From: Cruorifilaria tuberocauda
Taxonomy: Eukaryota; Nematoda; Chromadorea; Rhabditida; Onchocercidae
Direction of reading: 5' to 3'
NCBI GenBank assembly: GCA_013365365.1
Contig: JABVXU010000490.1
Span: forward strand, 1 to 40,107
Length of the DNA: 40,107 bases
Shown here: piece after piece, positions 12,008 through 29,430 of the stretch
Layout: the number at the start of each line of letters is the position of its first letter
Numbering within the stretch: the first letter of the stretch is position 1
The notes under the pieces: model-generated
Databases searched by the model: none
Seen by the model: the letters and a program-made list of their open reading frames with translations, nothing else
Told to the model about the DNA's origin: nothing
Translations under genes and position numbers: made by a program

Positions 12008-14628
12008 GGGTCGTTGTTACGAAGTTTGAATGATTATTTTAGACGACTCAATGATTTATTGTCATCTGAAAGTTGGGAATCATCTGAAGAAGCTGCAAAA
12101 TTACTTTCAATCGGCGATGTTCATATACATCTAAAATTTCTGCAGGTGAATTTTCAAATCCTACACGTTAGCAACGTTCCTCTGACTGAACGGCAACAAT
12201 CACTGCATGAATTCATAATTTATTTTGCAATAACCAATGGTATTTTACTGAAAGAATGTTCAAAGTAAAACATTGATCATCCTCCCCAGAATTATTTTTA
12301 GTTAGAGAAAGCAGAAGATGAGCGTCGATTGTATCTAAGTAATGGTTTTGATGAAATAGCATGCTTACATCTGGCGGTCATTTATCATATGAGCAAAGAA
12401 CACTTCGAAAATGCCTTCACTACGCATGTTCAGGTTGTCTTGGACTCTTCTTCTTCAATATTTCTTCATTTTTAGTTTTTTATGATCTTCATGTTTTTGT
12501 AGGCTGTGCAACTGTTTAACAAAGAAATTTTGCAAAAAGAGAAGGATCAGAATTGGTTCCTACCAATATTATACACCCTCTGCACAGATCTGCGACTTTT
12601 GGCTCGTTTGGTAAGTTATATATATTTCTTACCGAATAAATATTGTATGTTGCTTCAACAAGTTTAAGGTACTGAAATTTGAAGTGTTTTAGGCCGATGA
12701 TAGACCATCTCGGTTACGTGATCCGGAAAAGAGTAGCTACTATGAGCAGTCTGCCACTTGCATTATGGAATGTTATCGAACATGTGTTGCTGATGTGTAA
12801 GTCTCATCTAACTCTTAATCTTTATTTTACCATCATTTTTACAAGTTATGATGTTGTAAGTCTGAAAAAAATTGTCTAATACAGGCAGTATTACACAATA
12901 AGAAGTTATGTAGAAGTGAAAAGTAGATAAGGCAAACAAGGGACTTCGCAAAATCTTTCTTAAGTAAGGAATTTAAAAAAAATTTTTGAAGATATAATAT
13001 CAATTTCAGACGAGCAGAAATTCACACATCGAAAAAGATGGCAATGCTTAATCTTACCAATCAGTTATTCCGAATTTATTTCAGAGTATGTTTAAATCGA
13101 TTATTTTGCTTCAAAACCAGCTGAATTTTGCTTGACATACACTTTTTCGTTTTTTTTTGGACTGTTAAATCATTGAACTATTTTGTGTCTTTCACTAATG
13201 ATGCATTTTAAACATGAACATACAGTGCATCGAAAAAAAAGATCTTAAGCTATTCATTTTCATATAATTAAATTACAGATCCTTTTTTTTAATTCGAGAT
13301 TTTTTTTAGATAAACAAATTGAATCTGCTGAAACCATTGATTAGAGCAATAGACAACAGTGGTCCATTATATCAGACATTTTCAATGGCTGATAAAGTTA
13401 CGTATAAATATTATTTGGGACGTAAAGCAATGTTTGATTCAGATTTATCTTTATGTATGTTTCTTGTTTTTTTTTTACTTTGGCAGTGTAAACTTTTGTA
13501 ATTCAATAGATAAGATCTCAAGAGATTTCATGTTGTTAGAAATTGAAGTTTTTAACTTTATAATTTTTCTCATATGATGCAGCCTTCAGCAGAAGAATCG
13601 TTATCATATGCTTTTCGGAATTGTCCATCTTATTGTGAAAAGAATAAACGGCTTATATTGATTTATTTGGTACCAGTAAAAATGTTTCTCGGTCACATGC
13701 CAAGCATCGACTTATTGAAACGATATCAACTACAGCAATTCGCCACTGTTGTTGAGAGTGTTAAGTGAGTCTTATAGTTAACAGTATGTGATGTATTTGA
13801 ACTCACTTCTTCTTTTATTGAAAATATTAAGACTTCGTCTTGTACAATCTTTACTATGTTTAGAATTATACAAATTATGACCTAATTTAAGAGATGGAAA
13901 TTTAAAAAAGCTCGATGAAACCTTAATGGAGAATGAACGTTTTTTTGTGGAATGTGGAATATTTCTTATGCTGGAAAAATTGAAAATCATAGCATTTCGT
14001 AATTTGTTCAAAAAAGTGTTAAGTTTGACACCGTTATTTTTGTTTTCGATAATTATTATCATATTTCATTAATTTTGCTAGAATGTCAGTGCCAAAACTT
14101 TCAATCTTAATGATTAAAAAATGTTCGAGAATTCCAATCTTAATGATTAGGTATTCGAGAAAATGGCGTAATTTCATTATATCATTAATTACCTGCTATT
14201 TTTCTTGTAGTACTCGAATATGTGGGACAAATCAGATCTCTTATGAGGCATTCATGTGTGCCATCCGATGGCTTGGCATTGAAGATGTAGATGAAGACGA
14301 GTTAGAATGCATACTTGCAAATTTGATTGTGGAGGTAAGTTCCGCTTTACAAAGCAACTCTGCTGTAGTCTCAGTGCCCTGAACGATTTGGATTGATGAT
14401 TTTATATTTGTTTCGAAGAGAAAAATTTGAATAAGGAAAAGTTAAATGAATAGTTTTTGGTATATGTTAAAGAATTTGATAAAGAATTTTAATTTTTTTT
14501 ACGATTAAATTAGTCATTTTTGTCTTATACTTTTTCAGAAAAAAATAAAAGGGTACCTGAGTCACATGCATCAGAAACTGGTTATTAGCAAGCAAAATCC
14601 ATTTCCGGCTTTATCGACAGTATCCTGA
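12005..14628 (+). CDS. PCID2: PCID2, PCI-domain subunit of the TREX-2 mRNA export complex
   Basis: Ten exons: 12005-12145, 12302-12433, 12503-12610, 12693-12796, 13010-13085, 13310-13454, 13590-13764, 13892-14017, 14211-14334, 14539-14628. The sum is 1221 nt, 406 aa; the human protein is about 399. Recognisable PCID2 stretches run in order: [101 protein letters not shown]; the end [17 protein letters not shown]. The C-terminal half is the helical repeat plus winged-helix PCI domain. In the family, PCID2 (yeast Thp1) binds GANP/Sac3 and DSS1 at the nuclear pore, exporting mRNA and limiting R-loops. The exon 7 acceptor is the inner CTTCAG (ending 13589), because the outer ATGCAG six bases upstream breaks the frame. 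AATAAA at 14882-14887 is the likely poly(A) signal. Confidence 0.96.
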
Positions 14629-16349
14629 TCACGTTTTGACGCTGAAAAAAAATTTTATTTAATTTACACTTTATGATGATGTCGAAAAACTTTGGGAATG
14701 GAAATTTCGAGAAGAAAAAATTAATTGTTCAAATGCTGAGTTTTCTCTATAAAAATACCTCAAATTCTGAATCGTTCTGTTCACAAGTTTAAAACTAAAT
14801 AGGAGCTGAAGGAAATCCAAACATTTTAAGTTATAGTTCATATATTGTGAAATGTTCTAAGATTTATTTCACCTTTCTTCCAATAAAGTTTTCAATCTTA
14901 TGACATTATTATATTTGCTTAATTTTTAACTTTTCTTCGTGTTCCCATTGCATTTCTATGATCTAAAAGCATTTTGTTGAAGGTTGAAATTTAATTCCAT
15001 TATCGTTTTTTGATGTTCATAGTTCGATTGATTTTTTTGAATAGGTGCCATTCTAATATTATAGATTATAATTTTTTTGCATTTATTTTCTAACAGTATT
15101 ATAGATTTTAACAGTTGTAGTTTTGGATTTTAATGTTTTTTCCTTAATCTTGAAATTGTTGATGTTCAGAATTGCTCATCTAAGTTTTATCATGATGTGT
15201 TTAGTTGCATTCATTTATTGTGGGCTAAAAAACTTAATGCTTTCGATATTTTCTTTGTCAATGAAAAATAGACTTGCATATAATATCATTTATTGTTATT
15301 TCGTATATTGTATATATCTTCATGCAATTATCTCTTTAGACAGTCGTATTCAAATAATCTTTCCGATGTTTCAAGTATGTTGACGGAAATATACCGTTAT
15401 TGTATATGAAAATTTTGAGAAATGTTTTCTTGCTTTTTTTGCTCATTATTTTTTTTTCAACTTTTTCACTAGCTACAGCAATATTTGAAGACAGACATGA
15501 TATACGATTTGTTTATCAGCCTTATCTTCTACATCTAATCACCGCATCGCAAACATCGATATCGGTGCCATTAACCGCTAAATTTCTTCTACTTTTGAAA
15601 TACATTGAGGTACAACTTACTTACTGTGCTGGAATCATGTTTACAGTGCGATTTGTGCACAGCGGTTGATTCTCCTGCTACCATATAATTCGGTCGACAA
15701 TTAATTCAAATGGGAGGTGATCGGATGTGTTTTAAATGTTAATCATTATGTTTTGCTTCAAGAAGAAAGAAAACTTGTTAGGATTTACTGTTCATTATTG
15801 TATTTTGCTTCAACAAAAATAAGAAGTATCCCTTCATTACAGCTTTAACATTAAACAATTGTATTAAACAATATCAAATTAACAGCAGAACATATTGAAA
15901 CCAGTTCAAATCAAATAAAATTACAGAATGAAAAAAGCTTTATGAAAACTAAAAAAGAAAAATCTAGATTTTAAAAAATAAAAAAATAAACCTATCAAAA
16001 ATACCTATTAAAAATAAAAATTTAACAATAAATAACTAAAAATTGATTTAACGTAAGTTATTATACTAAATTTTGGTAAAATTCACACAAAGTGAAGTAA
16101 AAACAATTTCGAGAAGCAACTGAGCTTTCAATTCCTCTTAATTTTATCTTTTGTATCCAAATTAATAGATTTTAAAACTATGCTGTCTGATCCATCCCGG
16201 TATATATGAACCAATTTTATTCAGACTTATTCCACATGACAGATGGAACTTGGCATAATTATTCTCGATATCCACCATGTCATAGTGAAACTTGATAGTG
16301 CTTATAAAAAATCAATATGCAAAATATAAATAAATCAGAATTCATCGCA
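14629..16349. other. Convergent intergenic region, PCID2 and lysyl-tRNA synthetase
   Basis: This holds the PCID2 3' UTR (poly(A) signal at 14882) and, on the opposite strand, the synthetase 3' UTR (TTTATT at 16216-16221, AATAAA on the minus strand, about 130 bases past its stop). The T-rich stretch 15120-15390 is open in one frame but codes mainly F/L/I residues, as expected from composition. One doubtful small ORF is listed separately. Confidence 0.55.
15406..15669 (+). CDS. Possible small secreted protein (doubtful ORF)
   Basis: An 87-residue ORF starting MKILRNVFLLFLLIIFFSTF, a basic start followed by a long hydrophobic core and then SLATA, which fits a signal-peptide cleavage site. The mature part begins IFEDRHDIRFVYQPYLLHL and has one cysteine. 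The base composition between 15470 and 15660 is less AT-rich than the flanks, which is why I keep it. Against it: no family is recognised, T-rich DNA gives hydrophobic ORFs by chance, and there is a possible splice donor (GTACAA) at 15610. It could also be an exon of an unannotated gene or just 3' UTR sequence. Confidence 0.22.
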   Translation: MKILRNVFLLFLLIIFFSTFSLATAIFEDRHDIRFVYQPYLLHLITASQTSISVPLTAKFLLLLKYIEVQLTYCAGIMFTVRFVHSG

Positions 16350-21265
<4,916 letters not shown>

Positions 21266-22529
21266 TTTCACTAGTTCAACAGCACTTTCACGTTTTGACG
21301 TAAATATCGATTACACTGAAATAGATTTTAATATAGTAATGGATGAAGTGAATGAAAAAGAAACGAGACGTACATACCCGAGTGTTACCAGTGCATCACC
21401 GGGAGAATTCCTGCAATAACAAATGGAAAAGGCGAAAATGATTGGGAGCACTTTGCTAATTAACCTTTGATATTATAAATACTTACTAAATCACTCATTT
21501 CACTAATTAGTATCAAATGATTGTTAGTGATAATTTTAAAAAAAAATAGTAATACAAAAGAGTAAAAGTTAGAAAGTAAAAAGAATAGGAAATACTGCAA
21601 TGAATAGTCGTAAGAAATTTGGCATTATGCTAAAAATGATAGCAACAAAAGATGTAACATTTAAAGAGACAGAAGAGATCGGTGAAATTTTCATAAGAGC
21701 ATAAGAAAATATAATGATTGAGTAGAAGGTAGAGATCGAGAGAGCGCAAAAGAACAGTAAATAATAGATGGATGAGAGAAATGATGAAATAGTTGTAGCT
21801 ATTAGATTGAGAGTATCATTCTCGTAGTTAGTTAGAGGAAGGAAGGTTGTTTAAAGTGTTATCATTTAATGGATGAATGAACCCCGAGGGAAGTCGGTGG
21901 CAGGGAGAGATTTTGTCGAGAGTGCTGCGTCTGAGTCATTTTTGTATTTTAGCAAGTTAGCAAATATTATTGAATTGAAGCAGTTCATTTATTTTAATTT
22001 ATAAAAAACTTTTCCATTATAATTTTGATTTGAAAATAAGATTAAATTAAATTTCTTGATTAATGAGATAATTTAGTGAAACGATTAAGTTTGATTTTTT
22101 TCTTGATTAAAATTATGCTAATCTATGATTCTAATATTGTTCACATATTCTCTTATGATTCATTTTTACATCTTTTTCATTTTTTTTTTTGATAAAAGTA
22201 TTGCGCATTATCGCATCATGTCATATTCTTTTTTTATGTTTTAATTCATGCATTATTTAAATATCCATAAGCTCTATATCGTTTCTGTGTGAAAGAGATG
22301 AGAAATAAATGTTAGATTTTTTTTCGGAATCGTGAAGATACTGTTTGGGTAATAATAATTGATAAAACTTGAATAAAATGAGAAGTTTGGAGTTTTCAAT
22401 TTGAAATGGTTAAAGATTAAAAAGATAGCGCATAATTTTCATGTGTAGCTGCGCTTTGTTGTTATAATTTAATAAATAAATTGTCTGATGCTTTTTAGAA
22501 ACATTTAATATTCAGTGTTCAGTGATGAT
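21266..22529. promoter_or_regulatory. Head-to-head intergenic region, lysyl-tRNA synthetase and Nudix gene
   Basis: The region separates two divergent start codons. On the synthetase side there is a possible 5' UTR intron (donor GTATGT just left of 21377, acceptor TATTTCAG near 21317) and an acceptor-like AACTAG just before ATG 21265. On the Nudix side the acceptor-like ATATTCAG lies at 22508-22515, 14 bases before ATG 22530, a likely spliced-leader site. A purine-rich stretch occupies 21700-21910. No coding exon was recognised. Confidence 0.45.
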
Positions 22530-24119
22530 ATGAAATTTTCAAAAACTCCAAAAGATTTAACTGTAAATGTTTGTTACAATGATTTAGAAATGTTTGCTGG
22601 ATGTCCATTCGAGATATTGGAACGACCAAAATTCGTATATGATGGAAAGTGGTTGAAAATGCGTGAACTGAAATTCCGTAAATCTGATTCCTCACCAGAA
22701 CAGGTATTACATTGCTTTGATCTCGTAGATGGAAAAATATATTTTGTAGCTACTTCAAATATTTTATTTAATCTATGTTTGGCATCGCAGTTTCTTTTTC
22801 TAAAATGATTGAGATGGGAAATAATGTATTTATTTTTAATCACTTTATTTAATCTTATCAATTCAGATCATGAATTGAAGGTTTGGGAATCGGTTCATCG
22901 TCGAATAGATCCAAGTTCAAAACCAGATGGTGTCGACGTGTTGGCAACTTTGCACAAGGATGGGAAGAAGTATTTTATTCTCATCAAACAGTATAGAATG
23001 CCTATGGCTGGCATGTGCTTGGAGTTTCCAGCTGGTTAGTGGAATAATTTTTTTTCTTATTTCTCTTTATTTCTTATTTCTTATTTTCTTATTTTTTCTT
23101 ATTTCTTTTTATAGAATATTTTCTTTTTTCCTGCTATGATAACTTGAAGATAATGGCGGTAATAATATTCGTGCGAAAATAAGCATCGTTTTTTCCTTTT
23201 GATAAAATATAGTTATTATTCTATAAATATAAATGAGGAAGGTGATCAAAATATGTTTGTATTTCGATTGGATTTTTTAAGGTGAAATATATTTAAGAAA
23301 ATATTTGCACAGTTTTTAGCAAGTCCCCATTGTGAAATGCAAATTACTAGTAGGTTTCAAAATTTTCATGACTTGTTCAAAATTTTTTTTAACTTCATAA
23401 TCTTTTTTATTTAATTTGAAGTAATTCCGGTTTCCGGTTCAGGTTTAATTGATGAAGGAGAAACTGTTGAAGCTGCGGGTTTACGTGAATTGAAAGAAGA
23501 AACAGGTTATACCGCCACAAAGGTCGATTATTAATCAAACTTTTTTGCAAAGTTTCTATTTTTTGGTATTTTAATTTTCATATTTTTCCTTTGTTTCTTT
23601 TGCAGATCTTGTCATGTACAAAAGGTAAACAAGGTTTAAGTCCTGGTCTTACGGATGAAAGTGTTAATTTTATGATGGTCGAAGTTGACGGTAATGCACC
23701 AGAAAATAAAAATCCAAAACAAAAACTGGATGATGGTGAAATCATTGAGGTATATCATTTCTTTTTCTTTTTACGTATATATTTAGAAAGTATTCTTTTC
23801 TCTCTGAACAGAGGGACGAGCAAATCAAAGGGTTGGCACTGATTACCTAAAGAATTGATATTTCATTCTTGAAATGAATATTTGCAGTACTGTTGTATTA
23901 ATAGCAGCAGTTGAACTGAATGACAGGAATCATTTGTAATTGCTCGTAAGCTTTATATTTACTATATCATTTAAAAAATTCAAACTCTTTTTTCAGGTCG
24001 TACTTGTTGAATGTGATAGGCTTTTGCCATATGTTGAATTAATTTGTAGCGAGGTGTATGTGGAATCGATAGTTTATGCGTTTGCTTTGGGCATGAATTA
24101 CGCGCAACATTTTATGTGA
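22530..24119 (+). CDS. Nudix hydrolase, ADP-sugar pyrophosphatase (NUDT5-like)
   Basis: Five exons: 22530-22703, 22881-23034, 23443-23522, 23606-23749, 23997-24119; 675 nt, 224 aa, against 219 in human NUDT5. The Nudix box is complete at residues 110-132: G-LIDEG-E-TVEAAGL-REL-K-EE-TGY, matching Gx5Ex7REUxEExGU, with the metal-binding glutamates in place. Other family stretches are VWESVHRR, ILIKQYRMPMAGMCLEFPAG before the box, and SPGLTDES after it. The family hydrolyses ADP-ribose and related sugars to AMP plus sugar phosphate, normally as a cytosolic dimer. The start is set by the acceptor at 22515. The exon 1/exon 2 junction is ambiguous: I used donor CAG-GTATTA with acceptor GAAG at 22880, which keeps frame, although TTCAG at 22866 is the stronger acceptor and would need an earlier donor (GTAAAT near 22678). 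AATAAA at 24372-24377 may end the mRNA. Confidence 0.9.
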
Positions 24120-27100
24120 GATTCGATGCATTTCTTAATTCATCTTTAAAGAAATCAGATCATAGTGATTATCAATATTGAGCTTTTTTAATCCGCATAA
24201 TCAAATCTACATATATATTTGTGCCTAATCATTATGCAATTTCAGAAAGAATGAAAGTTTTCGCTGAAATACCTCAAGCTTTTAAGAAATGCTATTCGAG
24301 TTAATGCTTTTTAATAACTATTTTCAAATTACAGTTGCAATTAAACCAGTGTAGCAGTTTAAGATGGTTCCAATAAAGGATTTTCGAAAATTGATGGATT
24401 TATCATCTCTATTTTGAACTTGAGCTTAGATCGATGCACCAAAATCGAAAGCTCCCTTTATGTTATATAGTCTTCAATCACATCTTTCCTTTAAAAAAGA
24501 AATTGTTTTCTGATTGAATTAAATTTTGTTTCATAAACGAAGAAATCAGTATAATTCCTCTGTATTTTAGAAAATATTTCAGCTAAAAAGATAAGTTTTT
24601 CGTTTTCTGTTTTTTTCATATTTCTTTTTTGGGTCATATGTTTAATTTGTGTATGGAACCTACTAATGCAGTTGTTATCAACTTGTTTTAGTGCGAGTCA
24701 TTTGAGCATCTGTGAAATATCAATCTCTATGATGAAAAAGAATAATTAAGAAACATAAACTTTCATTTTCTAACATGTATGAAGAATGATTTAAAATGTA
24801 ATAGGGAATGGAGAATTAATTTATTTGATTACGACGGTTTTCTTGTCTAGAAACCTTTTATGAAAATTTATGAAAAGTATTTGTCGTAAAATAGGATTTC
24901 ATTGCGTGCTTGGTTTGAGTTTTTGTGTATGATGTATTCGTTTCACTACTCTTTTGTTCTAAAACCTTCCTAAAATTAAACTAGTAATCCACTTCCGTCA
25001 TTTGTTTTCTTTTCGGTGTACTTTCATGTATAAATATTTCTTTAAGTTCAAAGCATAGAACTGAACAACTTTTGTATATGGGCATGAAGAGGAATGAATT
25101 CCTACCCTTTATTTCTGAAAAGGGATTCAGCTTTTTATTTCATATTTTTTTTGATTGATTAGAGAAATTAGAAATATCTGTAAGAACGAATTATGAGGTT
25201 ATACAGTAACGTAGTTGACTGTTTGTTTCCATAAAATCAACATTGGATTTTCTGATTCTTCAAAGCTGGTGAAACTATTATTCAAATATAATACGGTAAA
25301 CTGATATAACATGTCTATAAGCTTAATAAATCATATACAGTTATCTCTGATTGCAATATTTCAATCATAATGTTTATTAAAATGAATCGTTCAGGGTTTA
25401 CAGTTAGCATACAGATGACGTTGCGATAAATCAAAATGAAATTTCCATAATTTTAAACTAGGGTTTATTTGTGAAGCCATACCACATGAATTTCTTTTTT
25501 TTTTTAAATATAATATATCATTTGCTATTGATTGATGGGTTTGTTCTTACGATACATACATTTTTAAAAAAGTACTTAATTTTTTGCTTGAGCACTGATC
25601 AACAACGACGCCATCCATATAATCGGAAGTAGAGAACTTGATCTTTTGCTTGTAAAAAACTTGACCTTTTGCTTGCAAGCTTATTTAATATGAGAATATC
25701 TTATTCTGTAAAGTAAATTATTTCATGTTTTCAATTTTCATGATAATAACCGATCATTCCATCTCACCTAATAATGAATGTTAGTAATTTTTTGATAGAA
25801 GTGATAATCATCTCATTTCTTCTTGCTATAATTTTCTTTAATTAATGTAATAAAAATATATATCAATGACACAACAATCTACCAAATAATGTGAAAAATT
25901 GAGAAATGGAATACAATTTATCGGTTTCATGTATATTTCATCTATCGCATACAAATCATATATATCAGCGAAATAAAGTAACACCGAAATTTTGAAAAAG
26001 AAAAAAAGAAAAGAAACACCAGCAAAATGATTCATTCATTCATTAAATTACAGTGATAAAAAGTGATAATGATTTAAGAGAGAGAGAGAGAGAGAAAAAA
26101 TATGAAAGAATATGGTAAGATAAATATGATAATAGGTTTGTTTTTTTCTTGTTCGCAATTTCTTATGTGATATATTTTTATATGAATTTCCCATATGGCT
26201 AGTTAATTATCATCATCGTTTGATAAGAAGATATCATTTTTTGATGTATATAATTTTTTTTTTTTTAATAATATGAAATTTTAATTTTAGAAAAGAATAT
26301 GTAAGGTTATTAGAGAATTATTAGGAAAAAGGTCATAAAAGGTCATATGAAAGCGTATCATAACCTGCTTATGATATTTAAAGCTGTTGAGAAGATGAAT
26401 GGGATGCTCTTTTCAAATAGGAAAAAAAAAAGAAAGATTTGAATAGCAAAAATGACATTATAACAACAAAAAAAAAAAAAAAATAATTTTAAAGTGGAAA
26501 ATATAGTCGGGACGAAAATGATTTGAGAATTTTCTTAATTTTTATTTTTTTGTTAAAATTTTGAAAAATGATAATTAACTTCGATTCTGAACGGAAACAA
26601 AAAACAAATTAAATTTAATTACCTGAAATTTAATTAAATAATTAAATTAAAAGAAAAACAATTAAATTTAATCTTTCCTATTTCCGCTTCCTCTACCACA
26701 TTCTAATCATTCTCTCTTTTAAATGATGATTTCAATGATTATAATGATAATTTTAATGATAATATATTTTATTCAATTAATTTTTCCTTAAAAAGACATA
26801 AAATTATCAAAATGCACTGAGAGAGAAACAAAAAAAAAACAAGCAAACAAATACAATTAGCTAATTAAGCACAAAGATAATTTATAGGATGAGAGAAGAA
26901 AAAAAATCAAAGGCATTTATTATATAATATATTCTGATTACATACATGATTCTGATTACAGTGATAATCATTTTATTTTGCTGCTTATCACTTATCAATG
27001 ATATTTGTATTTATAGGTATTTATTACAATATGTTCTGATTACAGTGATAACAATTTACTTTAATATTTATCGCTGATAAATGATATCTTACTACTTATC

Positions 27101-29430
27101 ACTAATCATCAATGATACTTGTATTTATACATGTATGAAACTAAACTTTTATACAATTAAAGTATTTCTTCATCAAATATTTAATATAAAAGTTAAAATT
27201 AATTTCAACTTATACTCGTCTGTTTCAAAAAAGGAAACCTAAAACAATAAATAAATAGAGCATCAAAATGATGATAAAATATATTTTTAAAATTTTTGAT
27301 GAGAACTTATTAACGAGTGATATGTCTTCTTCAAATTACTTTCAAATTGCTTCTTTAAGTCATAAACATTTTCATTTGCATCGGTAATGTTGACGATGTT
27401 AGCAGCTGAAAAGATATGATATGATAACAAAGTCACACTGAGATGTTTTCTCGTTATTACAGTTTGTTTACTTTACTTTATTACTTTAGTTCTAATATTT
27501 GATAACATTTTGCTAATCAACCTGTAATTGTTGATCTTTTTCTTTACTATTACTTTGAAATTGATGAAAATTATATTTCATAATGCAATTATAAATCAAT
27601 TGATAAAAAAGATATTGATAAATCAAAAAGGACAATTAAATTTGTTTGTGACTGTATAAAATCATAATTTTAATTTTAATTTGAAAATCTTTTCGAGTTT
27701 TTCAACTTATAAAACTGCTTTATTGAGTTTTCGAAGTTTAAATTCGTTTTTGAATAGAATTTCAAAAATTTAATTTAAACTTGAATTGTCTTAACTAGAT
27801 ATCAGTTTTATTTTAAACGAGAAAATTGATCAAGATATTGCTAATTGAAGTATAGTGATAAATCTTTTTTTTTATCACTTTTTATCATTTTTTTTTATAG
27901 TGATAAATTTTTTTATCAATTATGATATCGATTTTATTTTATTTGTTTGTTATCAGTTTCATTGGAATCTTAATTGATCGTTAATTGTTTTCTTTTCTCG
28001 TTCTTTCTCATTCTACAATTATTTTCAGTAATTTTCCAAAAGAGCTGTTATCAGTTTACTTGACTGGTAATTTTTGCTAAAGTAATATCACGAATACGAG
28101 TTTATTCTCTCCCTTGACCTTTTCGTAATTTCACGGATAAGCTAAATTGTTATTAAGCTAAATCCTTTTCAAAAGATTTTTGTAAAACAGGAAAAAGAAA
28201 TATTTATGAACCATAAAATTTCCTATACTGCAAAATTCCAAAAAATTCTTTTTTTTTGACAAATATTTTCATTTCATTGGTAAGAACTGATCTTGTTGAT
28301 TGATAGTGCAAGAATCAAACCAAATTTACAATCAAAAATATTTGAAATTCTTTTTTTCGCTTCATAAATTAGGAGACGAAGAAGTTGCATTATCAATTGT
28401 TAGCCTAAAAAAGTTAACGTAACTTTTTAATTTCCTTCAAAAAGTTTAATTGTAATGAATTTATTCAATTTAAAATGATTAAAAAATTTTATAGTTTGAT
28501 AATGATATGTATATTTTGGGGAAAAAAAATCAAAATTAGCCAAATTGTATTTTCAATATTAGAATTACAGTTAAACTTTGAACAATTTAACTTTAGCTGG
28601 TCAGAGGTCATTTCATCTTTTTCTAGTGATTGTGGAAAATGATATTAAACAATTGTTGGAATTCAGAAAAAATATTCGCAAATGCGTGAAAATTAGTAAG
28701 ATGAAATTAGATGTGAAAATGATAAAATTGAAAGTGATAAAAGTTAAAATGATAAAATTGAAAGTGAAAAAGATAAAATTTGCCTCATAAAATACTATAT
28801 AAAAATCAGCAAGAATTCGAAATAGAAAATGGTGGTGATAAAATGACAATTAATCTCTTATGCATTATCAGTACAGTAAACTTTATCAGTAAAGTTTTTC
28901 ATCAATGATATTTTTCGAGAATATATTTTTCGAGAATATATTAAACGATAATTTGAATAATTTCGAAAGTAAATTCAAATAAAAATTGACCAAAGTTTAT
29001 AAAGATCCTAAGATTCCCAGTTATCCTAAGGTTTTTTTTCCTTCTTAAATACTGTTTAAGATAGATTTATACAATTACCTATCACCTGAAGAATTAAAAA
29101 TACTGTAATTTAAAAAAATTTCAATTATGCTTTTTCATATATAGGTAAGCTGAATTGATGAACAGGTAAGAATAGTGATAATTTTAATTCTATTTTATAA
29201 GCGAGGAATTATTTTGCGAAAAAGGAGACAATGAACCTGAAAATATCACAATGGAAATATTTGATTTTGAAATATTAACAGTTTAATTAATGAAAATTAA
29301 AATCGGAAATTTCATTTAATTCAATCAATTATCAAAATCATTTGATCACTGATAAGAGCCTAAATCAAATCACTGATAACAACCCTAAAATTCAACGAAA
29401 TAATTTCAGTAAAATGTATCATCTTTATAA
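24120..29430. other. Gene-poor convergent region between the Nudix gene and the nuclear receptor
   Basis: No exon or RNA gene was recognised in 5.3 kb. It holds the two 3' UTRs, a short (GA)n at about 26079-26095, poly-T and poly-A runs near 26249 and 26466, imperfectly duplicated TGATAA-rich segments at 26941-27130, and TGATAA clusters around 27850-27960. Short ORFs here are chance products of AT-rich sequence. Confidence 0.5.
26941..27130. repeat. Imperfect direct duplication rich in TGATAA/TTATCA
   Basis: Two diverged copies, about 26941-27020 and 27029-27130, both run TTCTGATTACAGTGATAA ... CTTATCACT ... TCAATGATA-TTGTATTTATA. Confidence 0.7.

Noticed and set aside
15123..15383. 86-residue hydrophobic ORF resembling a membrane protein
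   Set aside because: The T-rich strand gives F/L/I/Y-rich frames by composition alone; no conserved motif was seen and it ends in a stop before the next ORF.
22574..22861. 95-residue minus-strand ORF
   Set aside because: It is the antisense shadow of Nudix exon 1 and its intron.
28578..28849. Lys- and Phe-rich ORFs on both strands
   Set aside because: They come from an imperfect AATGATAAAATTGAAAGTGA repeat, not from a gene.
24120..29430. tRNA or other small RNA genes
   Set aside because: I looked for tRNA B-box-like GGTTCGAATCC and cloverleaf arms here and across the window and found none; a covariance-model search would be decisive.
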